Assembly (NCBI GenBank): GCA_900769845.1
Contig: CAAGIF010000055.1
Coordinates: forward strand, 1-9,914
Reading direction: 5' to 3'
DNA: 9,914 nt
Source of the DNA: an uncultured Oscillospiraceae bacterium
Lineage (GTDB): Bacteria > Bacillota_A > Clostridia > Oscillospirales > Oscillospiraceae
Each line of letters opens with the position of its first letter. Positions within the stretch are counted from its first letter, which is position 1. Of this stretch, positions 1-5,896 are shown piece after piece. The translations under genes were made by a program, and so were the position numbers. The notes below the pieces were generated by a model. The model did no database searches, had not been told where the DNA came from, and saw only the letters and a program-made list of their open reading frames with translations.

Positions 1-603
1 GCCGTACCAGGTGTTCAGGATGACCTGCTCCTTGGAGGTGATGTTGAAGATAGCAGCGGTCTCAGAGTTCAGACCCAGTTCCTTGAAGTTGGTGACCTTA
101 GCCTTGGCAGCGTTGTAGGAAACGAAGTCGGGCTCGAAGTTTGCCAGTTCTTCCTCGGTGGGGGCAATAAACATGTTCTTGACGAAGTGAGCCTGCCATG
201 CCACTTCCATGATGAAGCGGATAGCCATGCGGGAATCCTTGTTGGTGCCGCAGAAAACGTCCATAACATACAGCTTCTTGTTGCTCAGCTCTTCCACAGC
301 CAGACGCTTGCACTCGTTCCATGCCTCGATGGACGCCGGCTTATTGTCATTCTTGAATTCATCGGAGGTCCACCACACGGTGTCCTTGGAATTCTCATCC
401 ATAACGATGAACTTGTCTTTGGGGGAGCGGCCGGTGTAGATACCGGTCATAACATTGACAGCGCCCAGCTCAGTCAGCTGGCCCTTTTCAAAACCTTCCA
501 GAGAGGAATCCATCTCAGCCTCGAAGAGAACTTCGTAGGAGGGGTTGTGGATGATCTCGGTGGCGCCGGTAATGCCGTACTTGGTCAGATCGATCTGTGC
601 CAT
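1..603 (-). CDS. pckA: Phosphoenolpyruvate carboxykinase (ATP), N-terminal 201 residues, cut by window edge
   Basis: ATP-type PEP carboxykinase interconverts oxaloacetate + ATP with PEP + CO2 + ADP in the cytoplasm. The visible part starts [13 protein letters not shown] and carries TGRSPKDKF at residues 57-65, the family's substrate-binding loop (Arg59 matches the oxaloacetate/PEP-binding Arg65 of E. coli). It ends at NTWYG (197-201), just where the family continues into the GEMKKG segment with the catalytic Lys; the P-loop half lies outside the window. The ATG at 601-603 is preceded by a GAGG-like ribosome binding site, and a near-consensus promoter lies about 100 bp upstream. The gene is divergent from the oxaloacetate decarboxylase operon, so both sides act on the same metabolite. 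The direction of flux cannot be told from sequence; in anaerobes PckA often runs towards oxaloacetate. Family assignment is confident. Confidence 0.95.
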   Translation of the reverse strand, partial: MAQIDLTKYGITGATEIIHNPSYEVLFEAEMDSSLEGFEKGQLTELGAVNVMTGIYTGRSPKDKFIVMDENSKDTVWWTSDEFKNDNKPASIEAWNECKRLAVEELSNKKLYVMDVFCGTNKDSRMAIRFIMEVAWQAHFVKNMFIAPTEEELANFEPDFVSYNAAKAKVTNFKELGLNSETAAIFNITSKEQVILNTWYG

Positions 604-699
604 ATTCTGATAACCTCTTTCATTATTAAAGTAATACCGCCCTCAAAAAGGGGTGTTCCAACATTCGCCGGAAGCCGGTATCCTATATTTTGCAATTTT

Positions 700-728
700 A
701 TCATACACTATCTTCGAAAGAAAATCAA
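700..728 (-). promoter_or_regulatory. Promoter of pckA
   Basis: On the minus strand TTGATT (723-728) is followed by a 17-bp spacer and TATGAT (700-705), close to the sigma-70/sigma-A consensus. Transcription would start near 693, giving a 5' leader of about 90 nt that contains small GC-rich inverted repeats (for example CCGG-CTT-CCGG around 670-680). Confidence 0.75.
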
Positions 729-808
729 TATAAATTTACGGAATTCCCATTCTTCTTCCGGCCTCCCCCGTCAGCTGCCCGCGCATGGAGAATTTTCCTT
801 TTTTGCTA

Positions 809-837
809 TTTACATTTGTATCGGAATATGGTAAACT
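809..837 (+). promoter_or_regulatory. Promoter of the oxaloacetate decarboxylase operon
   Basis: TTTACA (809-814), a 17-bp spacer, then TAAACT (832-837) make a good sigma-A-type promoter pointing at oadA. The predicted start near 844 leaves an untranslated leader of about 200 nt before the oadA ATG at 1048, unusually long for a housekeeping operon. Confidence 0.65.
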
Positions 838-932
838 TTTATTTGGTGGAGGTTGGGGATTTTTTACTTTTTTCCTGGAAATCCCCGGGGAATGTTCCAT
901 TTCCTCTATCTGCCAGCCCTTTTGTTTTTCAT

Positions 933-1009
933 CCGTCCGGGGCTTTTTCCGGCGGTGAAATATACGGACGGTTCCGAAAACCTGCCGCCTTCCCTGGGGG
1001 CGGTTTTCG
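933..1009 (+). promoter_or_regulatory. Structured 5' leader of oadA (two successive hairpins)
   Basis: The leader holds two sizeable stem-loops. One pairs CCGTCCG (933-939) with CGGACGG (965-971), a perfect 7-bp stem around a 25-nt loop. The second pairs CGAAAACC-t-GCC (975-986) with GGCGGTTTTCG (999-1009), 11 bp with one bulged T. Neither is followed by a proper U-run, so these are not clear terminators. The ribosome binding site (GGAGG around 1034-1038) lies outside both hairpins. I do not recognise a known riboswitch class; a regulatory or stabilising role is inference. Confidence 0.4.
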
Positions 1010-1047
1010 ATACATCCATAAAAATCCATCTACGGAGGTTATTTATA

Positions 1048-2433
1048 ATGGCACAAAAAGTTCAGTTTGTGGAGACTGTTCTGCGTGACGCAAACCAGTC
1101 TCTAATCGCAACCCGTCTTCCCTTTGAGAAGTTCGAGCCCATGCTGGAGACCATCGACAAGGCCGGTTACTACGCTATCGAGTGCTGGGGCGGCGCTACT
1201 TTCGATGTCTGCCTGCGTTACCTGAACGAAGATCCCTGGGAGCGTCTGCGGAAGATCCGCGCCGCTGTTCCCAACACCAAGCTGCAGATGCTGCTGCGTG
1301 GCCAGAATGTTCTGGGTTATAGCCACTATCCTGATGATTTCGTTAAGCTCTTCGTGAAGAAGGCTGTGGAGAACGGCATCGACATCATCCGTATCTTCGA
1401 CGCTCTGAACGATACCAACAACCTGAAGGTCGCTATGGAAGCCACCGTCAACGCCGGCGCCATCGCTTCCGGCACCATTTCCTACACCACCTCTCCCGTC
1501 CATACCCACAAGAAGTATGTGGAGATCGTAAAGGAACTGAAGGAAATGGGCGCTTCCACCATCTGCATCAAAGATATGGCCGGTATCATGGGTCCCCAGG
1601 AAGCCTACGATATGGTTTCCGCCATTAAGGACGCTGTTCCCGGCATGCCCATCGACCTGCACACCCACTCCACCACCGGTCTGGCATTCATGACTTACCT
1701 GAAGGCTGTGGAAGCCGGCTGTGATATCATCGACACCGCCATCTCCCCCATGTCCGGCGGCACTTCCCAGCCCGCCACCGAGACCCTGGCTTACGCCCTG
1801 CGTCAGCTTGGCTACCAGGTCGATCTGAACGACGAGGCCACCAAGAAGATGGCCGACTACTTCAAGGGCGTTCGGGACGATTTCATCAAGGACGGCACTC
1901 TGATGCCCAAGTCCATGGCAACCGACACCCAGTGCCTGACCTATCAGATCCCCGGCGGCATGCTCAGCAACCTGCTCAGCCAGCTGAAGCAGATGAATGC
2001 CCTGGATAAGTTCGACGAGGCTCTGCTGGAGACTCCCAAGGTCCGCGCCGATATGGGTTATCCTCCCCTGGTCACCCCCACCTCTCAGATGGTTGGCGTG
2101 CAGGCTGTGACTAATGTGCTCCAGGGCGAGCGCTACAAGAAGGTCTCCAAGGAGATCAAGGCTTACTGCCGGGGCGAATACGGCCGCACCCCCGCCCCCA
2201 TCAACCCCGAGATCCAGAAGATGATCCTGGGCGACGAGCAGCCCATCACCGGCCGTTACGCCGATTCCCTGGCTCCCATCGTGGAATCCACCCGGGAAAA
2301 GTTGGGCGACCTGGCAAAGACCGACGAGGATGTGCTGAGCTACATTGCATTCCCCAACCTGGCTGAAAAATACCTGGAAGAGCGGAAAGCAAAGGAAGAA
2401 AATGTTGCCTCCTACTCCATCGTGGAGTGCTGA
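1048..2433 (+). CDS. oadA: Oxaloacetate decarboxylase alpha subunit (carboxyltransferase), lacking a fused biotin domain
   Basis: The alpha subunit moves the carboxyl group of oxaloacetate to biotin, releasing pyruvate. The protein has 461 residues. An HMG-CoA-lyase-like TIM barrel fills roughly residues 1-265, with the metal and catalytic residues in place: Asp14 in LRDAN, the carbamylated-type Lys175 in ICIKDMAG, and His205/His207 in DLHTHST. The conserved carboxylase (PYC_OADA) domain follows at about 275-450. Enterobacterial OadA is near 590 residues because it carries a C-terminal biotinyl domain; here that domain is a separate protein encoded two genes downstream. The frame stays open 195 bp further upstream, but the ATG at 1048 has a good GGAGG site and begins the conserved MAQKVQFVET, so I use it. 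The gene ends in tandem stops TGA-TAA, and the oadG ribosome binding site overlaps the second. Confidence 0.93.
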   Translation: MAQKVQFVETVLRDANQSLIATRLPFEKFEPMLETIDKAGYYAIECWGGATFDVCLRYLNEDPWERLRKIRAAVPNTKLQMLLRGQNVLGYSHYPDDFVKLFVKKAVENGIDIIRIFDALNDTNNLKVAMEATVNAGAIASGTISYTTSPVHTHKKYVEIVKELKEMGASTICIKDMAGIMGPQEAYDMVSAIKDAVPGMPIDLHTHSTTGLAFMTYLKAVEAGCDIIDTAISPMSGGTSQPATETLAYALRQLGYQVDLNDEATKKMADYFKGVRDDFIKDGTLMPKSMATDTQCLTYQIPGGMLSNLLSQLKQMNALDKFDEALLETPKVRADMGYPPLVTPTSQMVGVQAVTNVLQGERYKKVSKEIKAYCRGEYGRTPAPINPEIQKMILGDEQPITGRYADSLAPIVESTREKLGDLAKTDEDVLSYIAFPNLAEKYLEERKAKEENVASYSIVEC

Positions 2434-2448
2434 TAAGGAGGCAGAACT

Positions 2449-2844
2449 ATGATGTATCTTGCTGCCGCTGCCCAGAATGCTGTGGATCTGGAAAACATCA
2501 GCATTCTTAATGCAGCCATCGTCGCCGTCTTGGGCTACGCTGTGGTTTTCCTGGGCCTGATCCTGCTGATGCTGGTCATCATGGCCATGGGCAAAGCCTT
2601 TGCGGCCAAGGATGCCAAGCAGGCCGCTCCTGCGAAAGTCCCCGCACCCGTTGCCGCTCCGGTGCTGGTTCCCGACACCGTAGCTACTGTGGCTGCCGAT
2701 GCGGCTCCCGGTTCTGCCGGCCCTGTTAAGCTGTATGACACACCCCCAAAGACTGCTGCCATGATCATGGCCATCGTAGCCGACCAGATGGGCAAACCCC
2801 TGAACGAGCTGCGCTTCATTTCCATCAAGGAGGTTAAGGACTAA
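2449..2844 (+). CDS. oadG: Oxaloacetate decarboxylase gamma-chain-like membrane subunit
   Basis: This is a 131-residue small subunit expected to anchor the carboxyltransferase to the membrane beta subunit. It has one strongly hydrophobic helix at about residues 22-48, an Ala/Pro/Val-rich linker (about 58-90), and a C-terminal amphipathic segment (100-131) ending in [11 protein letters not shown], the end seen in Gram-positive OadG/MmdD-type subunits. Length and layout fit the family; primary sequence is poorly conserved in it, so context carries weight. It is preceded by AAGGAGG (2435-2441). Two adjacent ATGs (2449, 2452) are possible starts. Its TAA overlaps the ATG of the biotin carrier by one base (TAATG), which suggests coupled translation and fixed stoichiometry. 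The Zn-binding C-terminus described for Klebsiella OadG is not evident. Confidence 0.8.
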   Translation: MMYLAAAAQNAVDLENISILNAAIVAVLGYAVVFLGLILLMLVIMAMGKAFAAKDAKQAAPAKVPAPVAAPVLVPDTVATVAADAAPGSAGPVKLYDTPPKTAAMIMAIVADQMGKPLNELRFISIKEVKD

Positions 2845-3563
2845 TGAAATATAAGGTTACTCTCAACGGCCGCACCTACGAGGTGGAGGTCGAGGCCGGC
2901 AAGGCCATGTGCGTTGCAGAATACGAAGCTTACGCCCCCGCTGCCGCTCCTGTGGCAGCTCCCGCAGCCGTTGCTGCCCCTGTGGTCGCTCCCGCCGCTG
3001 CCCCCGCCGCTGCCGGCGTCACCGTTTCCGGCGGTGAGTCTGTCAGCGCTCCCATGCCCGGCAATATTCTGAAGGTCAATGTTTCCGTGGGTCAGACCGT
3101 GAAGGAAGGCGACCTGCTGGTGGTTCTGGAAGCCATGAAAATGGAAAACGAGATCTACGCTCCCTGCGCTGGCACCGTTTCCGCCGTGCCCGTTTCCAAG
3201 GGCAGCACCGTTAACACCGGTGATCTGCTGGTAGCTATCGGCGGTACTGTTGTGGCTGCTGCTCCTGTTGCTGCTCCCGCCCCCGCGGCTGCTCCTGCCC
3301 CCGTTGTCGCCCCCGCTCCTGCCCCTGTTGCCGCTCCCGCTCCCGTAGCCGGCGAGGCTGTGAAGGCTCCCATGCCCGGCAATATTCTGAAGGTCAATGT
3401 TTCCGCAGGTCAGGCTGTGAAGGAAGGCGATGTTCTGGTGATCCTGGAAGCCATGAAGATGGAAAATGAGATCATGGCCCCCAAGGCCGGCACCGTTGCC
3501 CAGGTTCTTGTAAATAAGGGTTCCACCGTTAACACCGACGATACTCTGGTCGTCCTGGGTTAA
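2844..3563 (+). CDS. Biotin carboxyl carrier protein with two tandem biotinyl domains
   Basis: This is the mobile carboxyl carrier of the decarboxylase complex, shuttling CO2 on biotin from OadA to OadB. Residues 1-30 form the usual carrier N-terminus ([20 protein letters not shown]). An Ala/Pro/Val-rich flexible linker follows (31-58), then biotinyl domain 1 (69-133) with EAMKM and biotin-acceptor Lys99, a second Ala/Pro linker (about 138-168), and biotinyl domain 2 (175-239) with EAMKM and Lys205. The domains match at 51 of 65 positions by my count, with acceptor lysines exactly 106 residues apart. Typical GcdC/MmdC-type carriers are about 120-150 residues with a single domain, so this is an internal duplication. 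Start: the ATG overlaps the oadG stop; AAGGAGG-like bases lie at about 2827-2833 inside oadG. The stop is followed at once by the oadB ribosome binding site. Confidence 0.92.
   Translation: MKYKVTLNGRTYEVEVEAGKAMCVAEYEAYAPAAAPVAAPAAVAAPVVAPAAAPAAAGVTVSGGESVSAPMPGNILKVNVSVGQTVKEGDLLVVLEAMKMENEIYAPCAGTVSAVPVSKGSTVNTGDLLVAIGGTVVAAAPVAAPAPAAAPAPVVAPAPAPVAAPAPVAGEAVKAPMPGNILKVNVSAGQAVKEGDVLVILEAMKMENEIMAPKAGTVAQVLVNKGSTVNTDDTLVVLG
3048..3405 (+). repeat. Direct 40-bp repeat inside the biotin carrier gene
   Basis: Bases 3048-3087 and 3366-3405 are identical over 40 bp, including third codon positions, and encode the [13 protein letters not shown] core of each biotinyl domain. The offset is 318 bp, exactly 106 codons. 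Flanking parts of the two domains have diverged, so the perfect stretch suggests recent duplication or gene conversion between the copies. Confidence 0.9.
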
Positions 3564-3574
3564 GGAGGACTCCC

Positions 3575-4819
3575 ATGATTAATATTGGTGAAGTTCTGTT
3601 GAACTTGTGGGAAAGCTCCGGCTTCTCCTACATCTTCGCAAATCTGCTGGACAGCGGATGGCAAAATCTGGCGATGATCATAATTTCCTTTGTATTGCTG
3701 TATTTTGCCATCGTTAAGAAGTTTGAACCCCTGTTGCTGCTGGGTATCGCCTTCGGCTGTCTGCTGACCAACCTGCCCGGCGCAGGTCTGTATAACCAGG
3801 AGCTGTGGACCAACTTTATGACCGAAGGTCATGAAGCTTACCACTCCTACGGCACCATCCTGAAGAACGGCGGTCTGCTGGACTTCTTCTACATCGGCGT
3901 TAAAACCAGTATCTACCCCTGCCTGATCTTCATGGGCGTTGGCGCCATGACCGACTTCGGTCCTCTGCTCAGTAATCCCAAGAGTCTGCTCCTGGGCGCT
4001 GCCGCTCAGTTGGGCGTGTTTGTTGCATTTTTCGGCGCTGTTCTGATGAATCTGATGAACGGTTTCCTGGGTGTGACCTGGGGTTTTACCGGTCCTGAGG
4101 CCGCTTCCATCGGCATCATCGGCGGCGCTGACGGCCCCACTGCTATTTTCCTTACCAGCCAGCTTGCTCCCCATCTGCTGGGCGCCATTGCTGTGGCAGC
4201 TTATTCCTATATGGCGCTGATTCCCCTGATCCAGCCCCCCATTATGAATCTGATGACCACTCCCGAGCAAAGAAAGATCAAGATGGTCCAGACCCGTGCC
4301 GTCTCCAAGGCCGAGAAAATTATCTTCCCCATTGTGGTCACTGTTTTTGTTGCTCTGTTGCTGCCTGATACCGCTCCTTTGATCGGTTGCTTGATGCTGG
4401 GTAATCTGGCTAAGGAAACCGGTCTGACTGACCGGCTCTCCGATACCATGCAGAACGCATTGATGAACATCGTCACCATCCTGCTGTCCACCTCCGTGGG
4501 CGCCACTATGGTGGGCTCCACCTTCCTGAGTGCACAGACCCTTTCCATCGTTCTGCTGGGTGTTGTAGCCTTCGGCATCTCCACCGCCGGCGGTCTGCTG
4601 GGTGGTCTGGTGATGTGCAAGGCTACCAAGGGTAAGGTCAATCCCCTCATCGGCTCCGCCGGTGTTTCCGCCGTTCCCATGGCTGCCCGTGTTTCCAACA
4701 CCGTGGGCCAGAAGAACAATCCCAGTAACTTCCTGTTGATGCATGCCATGGGCCCCAATGTGGCCGGCGTCATCGGCTCCGCCATTGCAGCAGGCTTCCT
4801 GCTGAGTGTGTTTGGTTAA
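3575..4819 (+). CDS. oadB: Oxaloacetate decarboxylase beta subunit, Na+-translocating
   Basis: This is the integral membrane subunit that decarboxylates carboxybiotin and exports Na+ using the released energy. At 414 residues it has normal family length and many hydrophobic segments. The signature [20 protein letters not shown] (171-190) contains Asp186, equal to Asp203 of Klebsiella OadB. Tyr212 (Klebsiella Tyr229) and Asn356, Gly360, Ser365 and Arg372 (Klebsiella Asn373, Gly377, Ser382, Arg389) all occur at matching spacing, so the ion path and catalytic site look intact. The C-terminus [28 protein letters not shown] is family-typical. It starts 11 bp after the biotin carrier, behind AGGAGG (3563-3568), as the last gene of the operon. 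The related methylmalonyl-CoA and glutaconyl-CoA decarboxylases share this subunit, but the OadA-type partner indicates oxaloacetate as substrate. Confidence 0.95.
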   Translation: MINIGEVLLNLWESSGFSYIFANLLDSGWQNLAMIIISFVLLYFAIVKKFEPLLLLGIAFGCLLTNLPGAGLYNQELWTNFMTEGHEAYHSYGTILKNGGLLDFFYIGVKTSIYPCLIFMGVGAMTDFGPLLSNPKSLLLGAAAQLGVFVAFFGAVLMNLMNGFLGVTWGFTGPEAASIGIIGGADGPTAIFLTSQLAPHLLGAIAVAAYSYMALIPLIQPPIMNLMTTPEQRKIKMVQTRAVSKAEKIIFPIVVTVFVALLLPDTAPLIGCLMLGNLAKETGLTDRLSDTMQNALMNIVTILLSTSVGATMVGSTFLSAQTLSIVLLGVVAFGISTAGGLLGGLVMCKATKGKVNPLIGSAGVSAVPMAARVSNTVGQKNNPSNFLLMHAMGPNVAGVIGSAIAAGFLLSVFG

Positions 4820-4824
4820 TTGCC

Positions 4825-4852
4825 AATCCCCTCACCGCCAGGTGGGGGGATT
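4825..4852 (+). terminator. Stem-loop after oadB (copy 1)
   Basis: AATCCCCTCACC (4825-4836) pairs over 12 positions with 4841-4852 around the loop GCCA; one position is a T-G wobble. It begins five bases after the oadB stop. No T-run follows, so it may stabilise the 3' end of the mRNA or act as a non-classical terminator. Confidence 0.5.
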
Positions 4853-4928
4853 ATGCACTTTCCGTCACAATGCGGCAGGAAAGACTGCGTAAGCAGGCTT
4901 CCTGCTGAGTGTATTCGGTTAATAAGCC

Positions 4929-4956
4929 AATCCCCTCACCGTCAGGTGAGGGGATT
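4929..4956 (+). terminator. Stem-loop after oadB (copy 2), perfect 12-bp palindrome
   Basis: AATCCCCTCACC (4929-4940) and GGTGAGGGGATT (4945-4956) form a perfect 12-bp stem with loop GTCA. It is followed by ATGCATAAAAAAA rather than T's, so a classical plus-strand terminator is not supported. It duplicates the hairpin at 4825-4852. Confidence 0.45.
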
Positions 4957-4965
4957 ATGCATAAA

Positions 4966-5004
4966 AAAAGACCGCGCCAAAATGTCGGGTGTTTGTAAAA
5001 CAGT
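4966..5004 (+). repeat. Left inverted repeat
   Basis: This repeat begins AAAAGACCGCGCCAA and ends TAAAACAGT. Against the reverse complement of 6962-7000 it matches at 30 of 39 positions without gaps: 15 of 15 at the outer end, 9 of 9 at the inner end, 6 of 15 in the middle. It starts five bases after the duplicated oadB tail. Confidence 0.75.
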
Positions 5005-5066
5005 ATGAACGAAATATTACTGATTTACGGCATCTGTCTGGCAGGATTGGTTAACAAGTGAAAATG

Positions 5067-5104
5067 AGCGATGTTTGGATTTGTCCGGACATCGCTTGTT
5101 TTTT
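5067..5104 (+). terminator. Rho-independent terminator
   Basis: AGCGATGT (5067-5074) pairs with ACATCGCT (5089-5096). The stem continues through two T-G wobbles into GGA/TCC around the loop TTTG, about 13 bp in all, followed by TTGTTTTTT. This is the first classical terminator downstream of the oad operon and would stop read-through into the accessory genes. Confidence 0.85.
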
Positions 5105-5115
5105 AGGCCCGTAAG

Positions 5116-5238
5116 GGGTGTCGCCGCATCTCGAAGAAGATGCGTTACCCAGGACACATTGTCCGCACAGGGCTTGGGGCGGAAGCCTCAACAAGCATGA
5201 AACCACTCACTTCCGCAGGGACGGAAATGGGTGGTTTT
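5116..5238 (+). other. Run of four consecutive hairpins, possible structured RNA or element remnant
   Basis: Four adjacent inverted repeats occupy about 120 bp without a convincing gene: CGCATCT/AGATGCG (5125-5144), GGACA/TGTCC (5152-5164), GGCTT/AAGCC (5171-5187), and a long stem pairing AAACCACTCA (5200-5209) and TTCCG (5211-5215) with 5222-5237, about 15 bp with one mismatch. The last is followed by TTTTCGCATTTTG, which is terminator-like. GGGT (5116-5119) and ACCC (5147-5150) can close the first hairpin. A short reading frame here (5140-5361) lacks a ribosome binding site. No promoter is evident just upstream. A decayed 3' end of an IS200/IS605-type element or a novel ncRNA are both possible. 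Confidence 0.35.
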
Positions 5239-5367
5239 CGCATTTTGTGTATACAAATGCATTGCTTGCACCGTAAGTGTAATAACAGACGCAGCAGATT
5301 GATCTACAGCATCTGTTCTTGCGTAATTATTACTCGTGTGATGGTAAAAAATCAGCATTGATAACCA
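5239..5367. other. AT-rich spacer upstream of the marR operon
   Basis: I find no gene here. An imperfect inverted repeat lies at about 5281-5331 (AATAA...ACGCAGCAGAT against ATCTG...TGCGTAATTATT). TTGATA at 5358-5363 could be a -35 element for marR, but no well-spaced -10 accompanies it. Confidence 0.3.
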
Positions 5368-5410
5368 AAAGGTAATATGTTACCTTTATATAAAGTAATG
5401 TATTACCTTT
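5368..5410 (+). promoter_or_regulatory. Two palindromic operators in front of marR
   Basis: AAAGGTAA-tatg-TTACCTTT (5368-5387) is a perfect 8-bp-arm palindrome. A second, imperfect copy lies at 5391-5410 (TAAAGTAA-tgta-TTACCTTT, six of eight arm positions paired in the same register), 23 bp further on, about two helical turns. Between and across them is TATATAAAG, a possible -10 region. The second site ends directly at the TGGAGG ribosome binding site, so a bound dimer would block transcription. The size suits a MarR-type dimer; autoregulation by the following gene is inferred. Confidence 0.7.
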
Positions 5411-5421
5411 TGGAGGGTGAA

Positions 5422-5892
5422 ATGAATATCGCAGAAGTCATCAAAAGTGATAAGGTAGATTTTACAGGAATCGAATCATCCTATTTTCTGCTGGGATTGT
5501 TAAGTGCTTTTGAAAATAGATTTCAGGCAATGGCGGACAGTACTATGAAAGAAATTAGCTGGAAACAGTTTTTTGCAATCATATGTATCAACTTATACAA
5601 AACTCCTCCTACAGTTAAGGAGTTAGCAGAAATCATGGGTAGCTCTCATCAGAACGTGAAACAGATACTGTTGAAACTGGAGAAGAAGGGGTTTGTAAGT
5701 ATTTCTGTGGATGAACAGGATAAGAGAAAACAACGCATTGAACTTACGCCATATTGCCAGGAGTTTTGCGAGAAAAACGATGAAATGAGTATGACGCTTT
5801 TGAAGAGAATGTTTGAAGGAGTATCTGAGGAGCAGTTACAGACTACTATACAGACCATTATACAAATTGAAGATAATTTAAAGGAGATTTGA
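5422..5892 (+). CDS. MarR-family winged-helix transcriptional regulator
   Basis: This 156-residue protein has MarR-family length. An N-terminal helical dimerisation part (about 15-60) leads into a winged helix-turn-helix (about 63-112): TVKELAEIMGSSHQNVKQILLKLEKKGFV is the HTH, and ISVDEQDKRKQRIELT is the wing, with the family's Asp/Arg-rich tip. A C-terminal helical part (115-156) completes the dimer interface. Cys55, Cys112 and Cys116 could sense redox state, but that is speculation. The frame extends 45 bp upstream of 5422, but ATG 5422 has TGGAGG (5411-5416) and avoids reading through the operator. The gene is the first of a three-gene operon and lies behind two palindromes likely to be its own binding sites. 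The ligand is unknown; the flavodoxin next to it suggests an oxidative, quinone-like or aromatic signal. Confidence 0.85.
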   Translation: MNIAEVIKSDKVDFTGIESSYFLLGLLSAFENRFQAMADSTMKEISWKQFFAIICINLYKTPPTVKELAEIMGSSHQNVKQILLKLEKKGFVSISVDEQDKRKQRIELTPYCQEFCEKNDEMSMTLLKRMFEGVSEEQLQTTIQTIIQIEDNLKEI

Positions 5893-5896
5893 GATT

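Larger units (their letters stand above)
4789..4961 (+). repeat. Second copy of the oadB 3' end plus its stem-loop (about 70-bp direct repeat)
   Basis: Bases 4789-4857 (last codons of oadB, stop, hairpin, ATTATGCA) recur at 4892-4961 with four or five substitutions and one inserted base. Within the coding part only two bases differ, GTG/GTA (Val) and TTT/TTC (Phe), both synonymous, so the second copy would also read [13 protein letters not shown]. The 34 bp between the copies is not oadB-like; it holds a CTTTCC/GGAAAG inverted repeat at 4858-4883. Confidence 0.9.

Noticed and set aside
187..834. Plus-strand frame of 215 codons across pckA and its promoter
   Set aside because: It runs antisense to the conserved pckA coding sequence and continues through the promoter region; no homology is recognisable and no ribosome binding site precedes it.
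853..1047. N-terminal extension of oadA by 65 residues
   Set aside because: The family begins near MAQKVQF, the ATG at 1048 has a clear GGAGG, and the extra part coincides with the hairpin leader.
1102..1668. Minus-strand open frame opposite oadA
   Set aside because: It is a shadow of the oadA codon bias, with low-complexity Gly/Asp/His composition and no start signal.
3260..3350. Repetitive GCTCCCGCCCCCG-like tract as a possible repeat array
   Set aside because: It is the codon pattern of the Ala/Pro linker of the biotin carrier, in frame and expected for this protein.
3560..4744. Long minus-strand open frame (394 codons) opposite oadB
   Set aside because: It mirrors the codon pattern of oadB, its translation is rich in Gln, Gly, His and Asn with no recognisable domain, and it has no ribosome binding site.
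4820..5008. 62-codon plus-strand frame after oadB
   Set aside because: It consists of the duplicated hairpins and the left inverted repeat; no ribosome binding site or recognisable protein.
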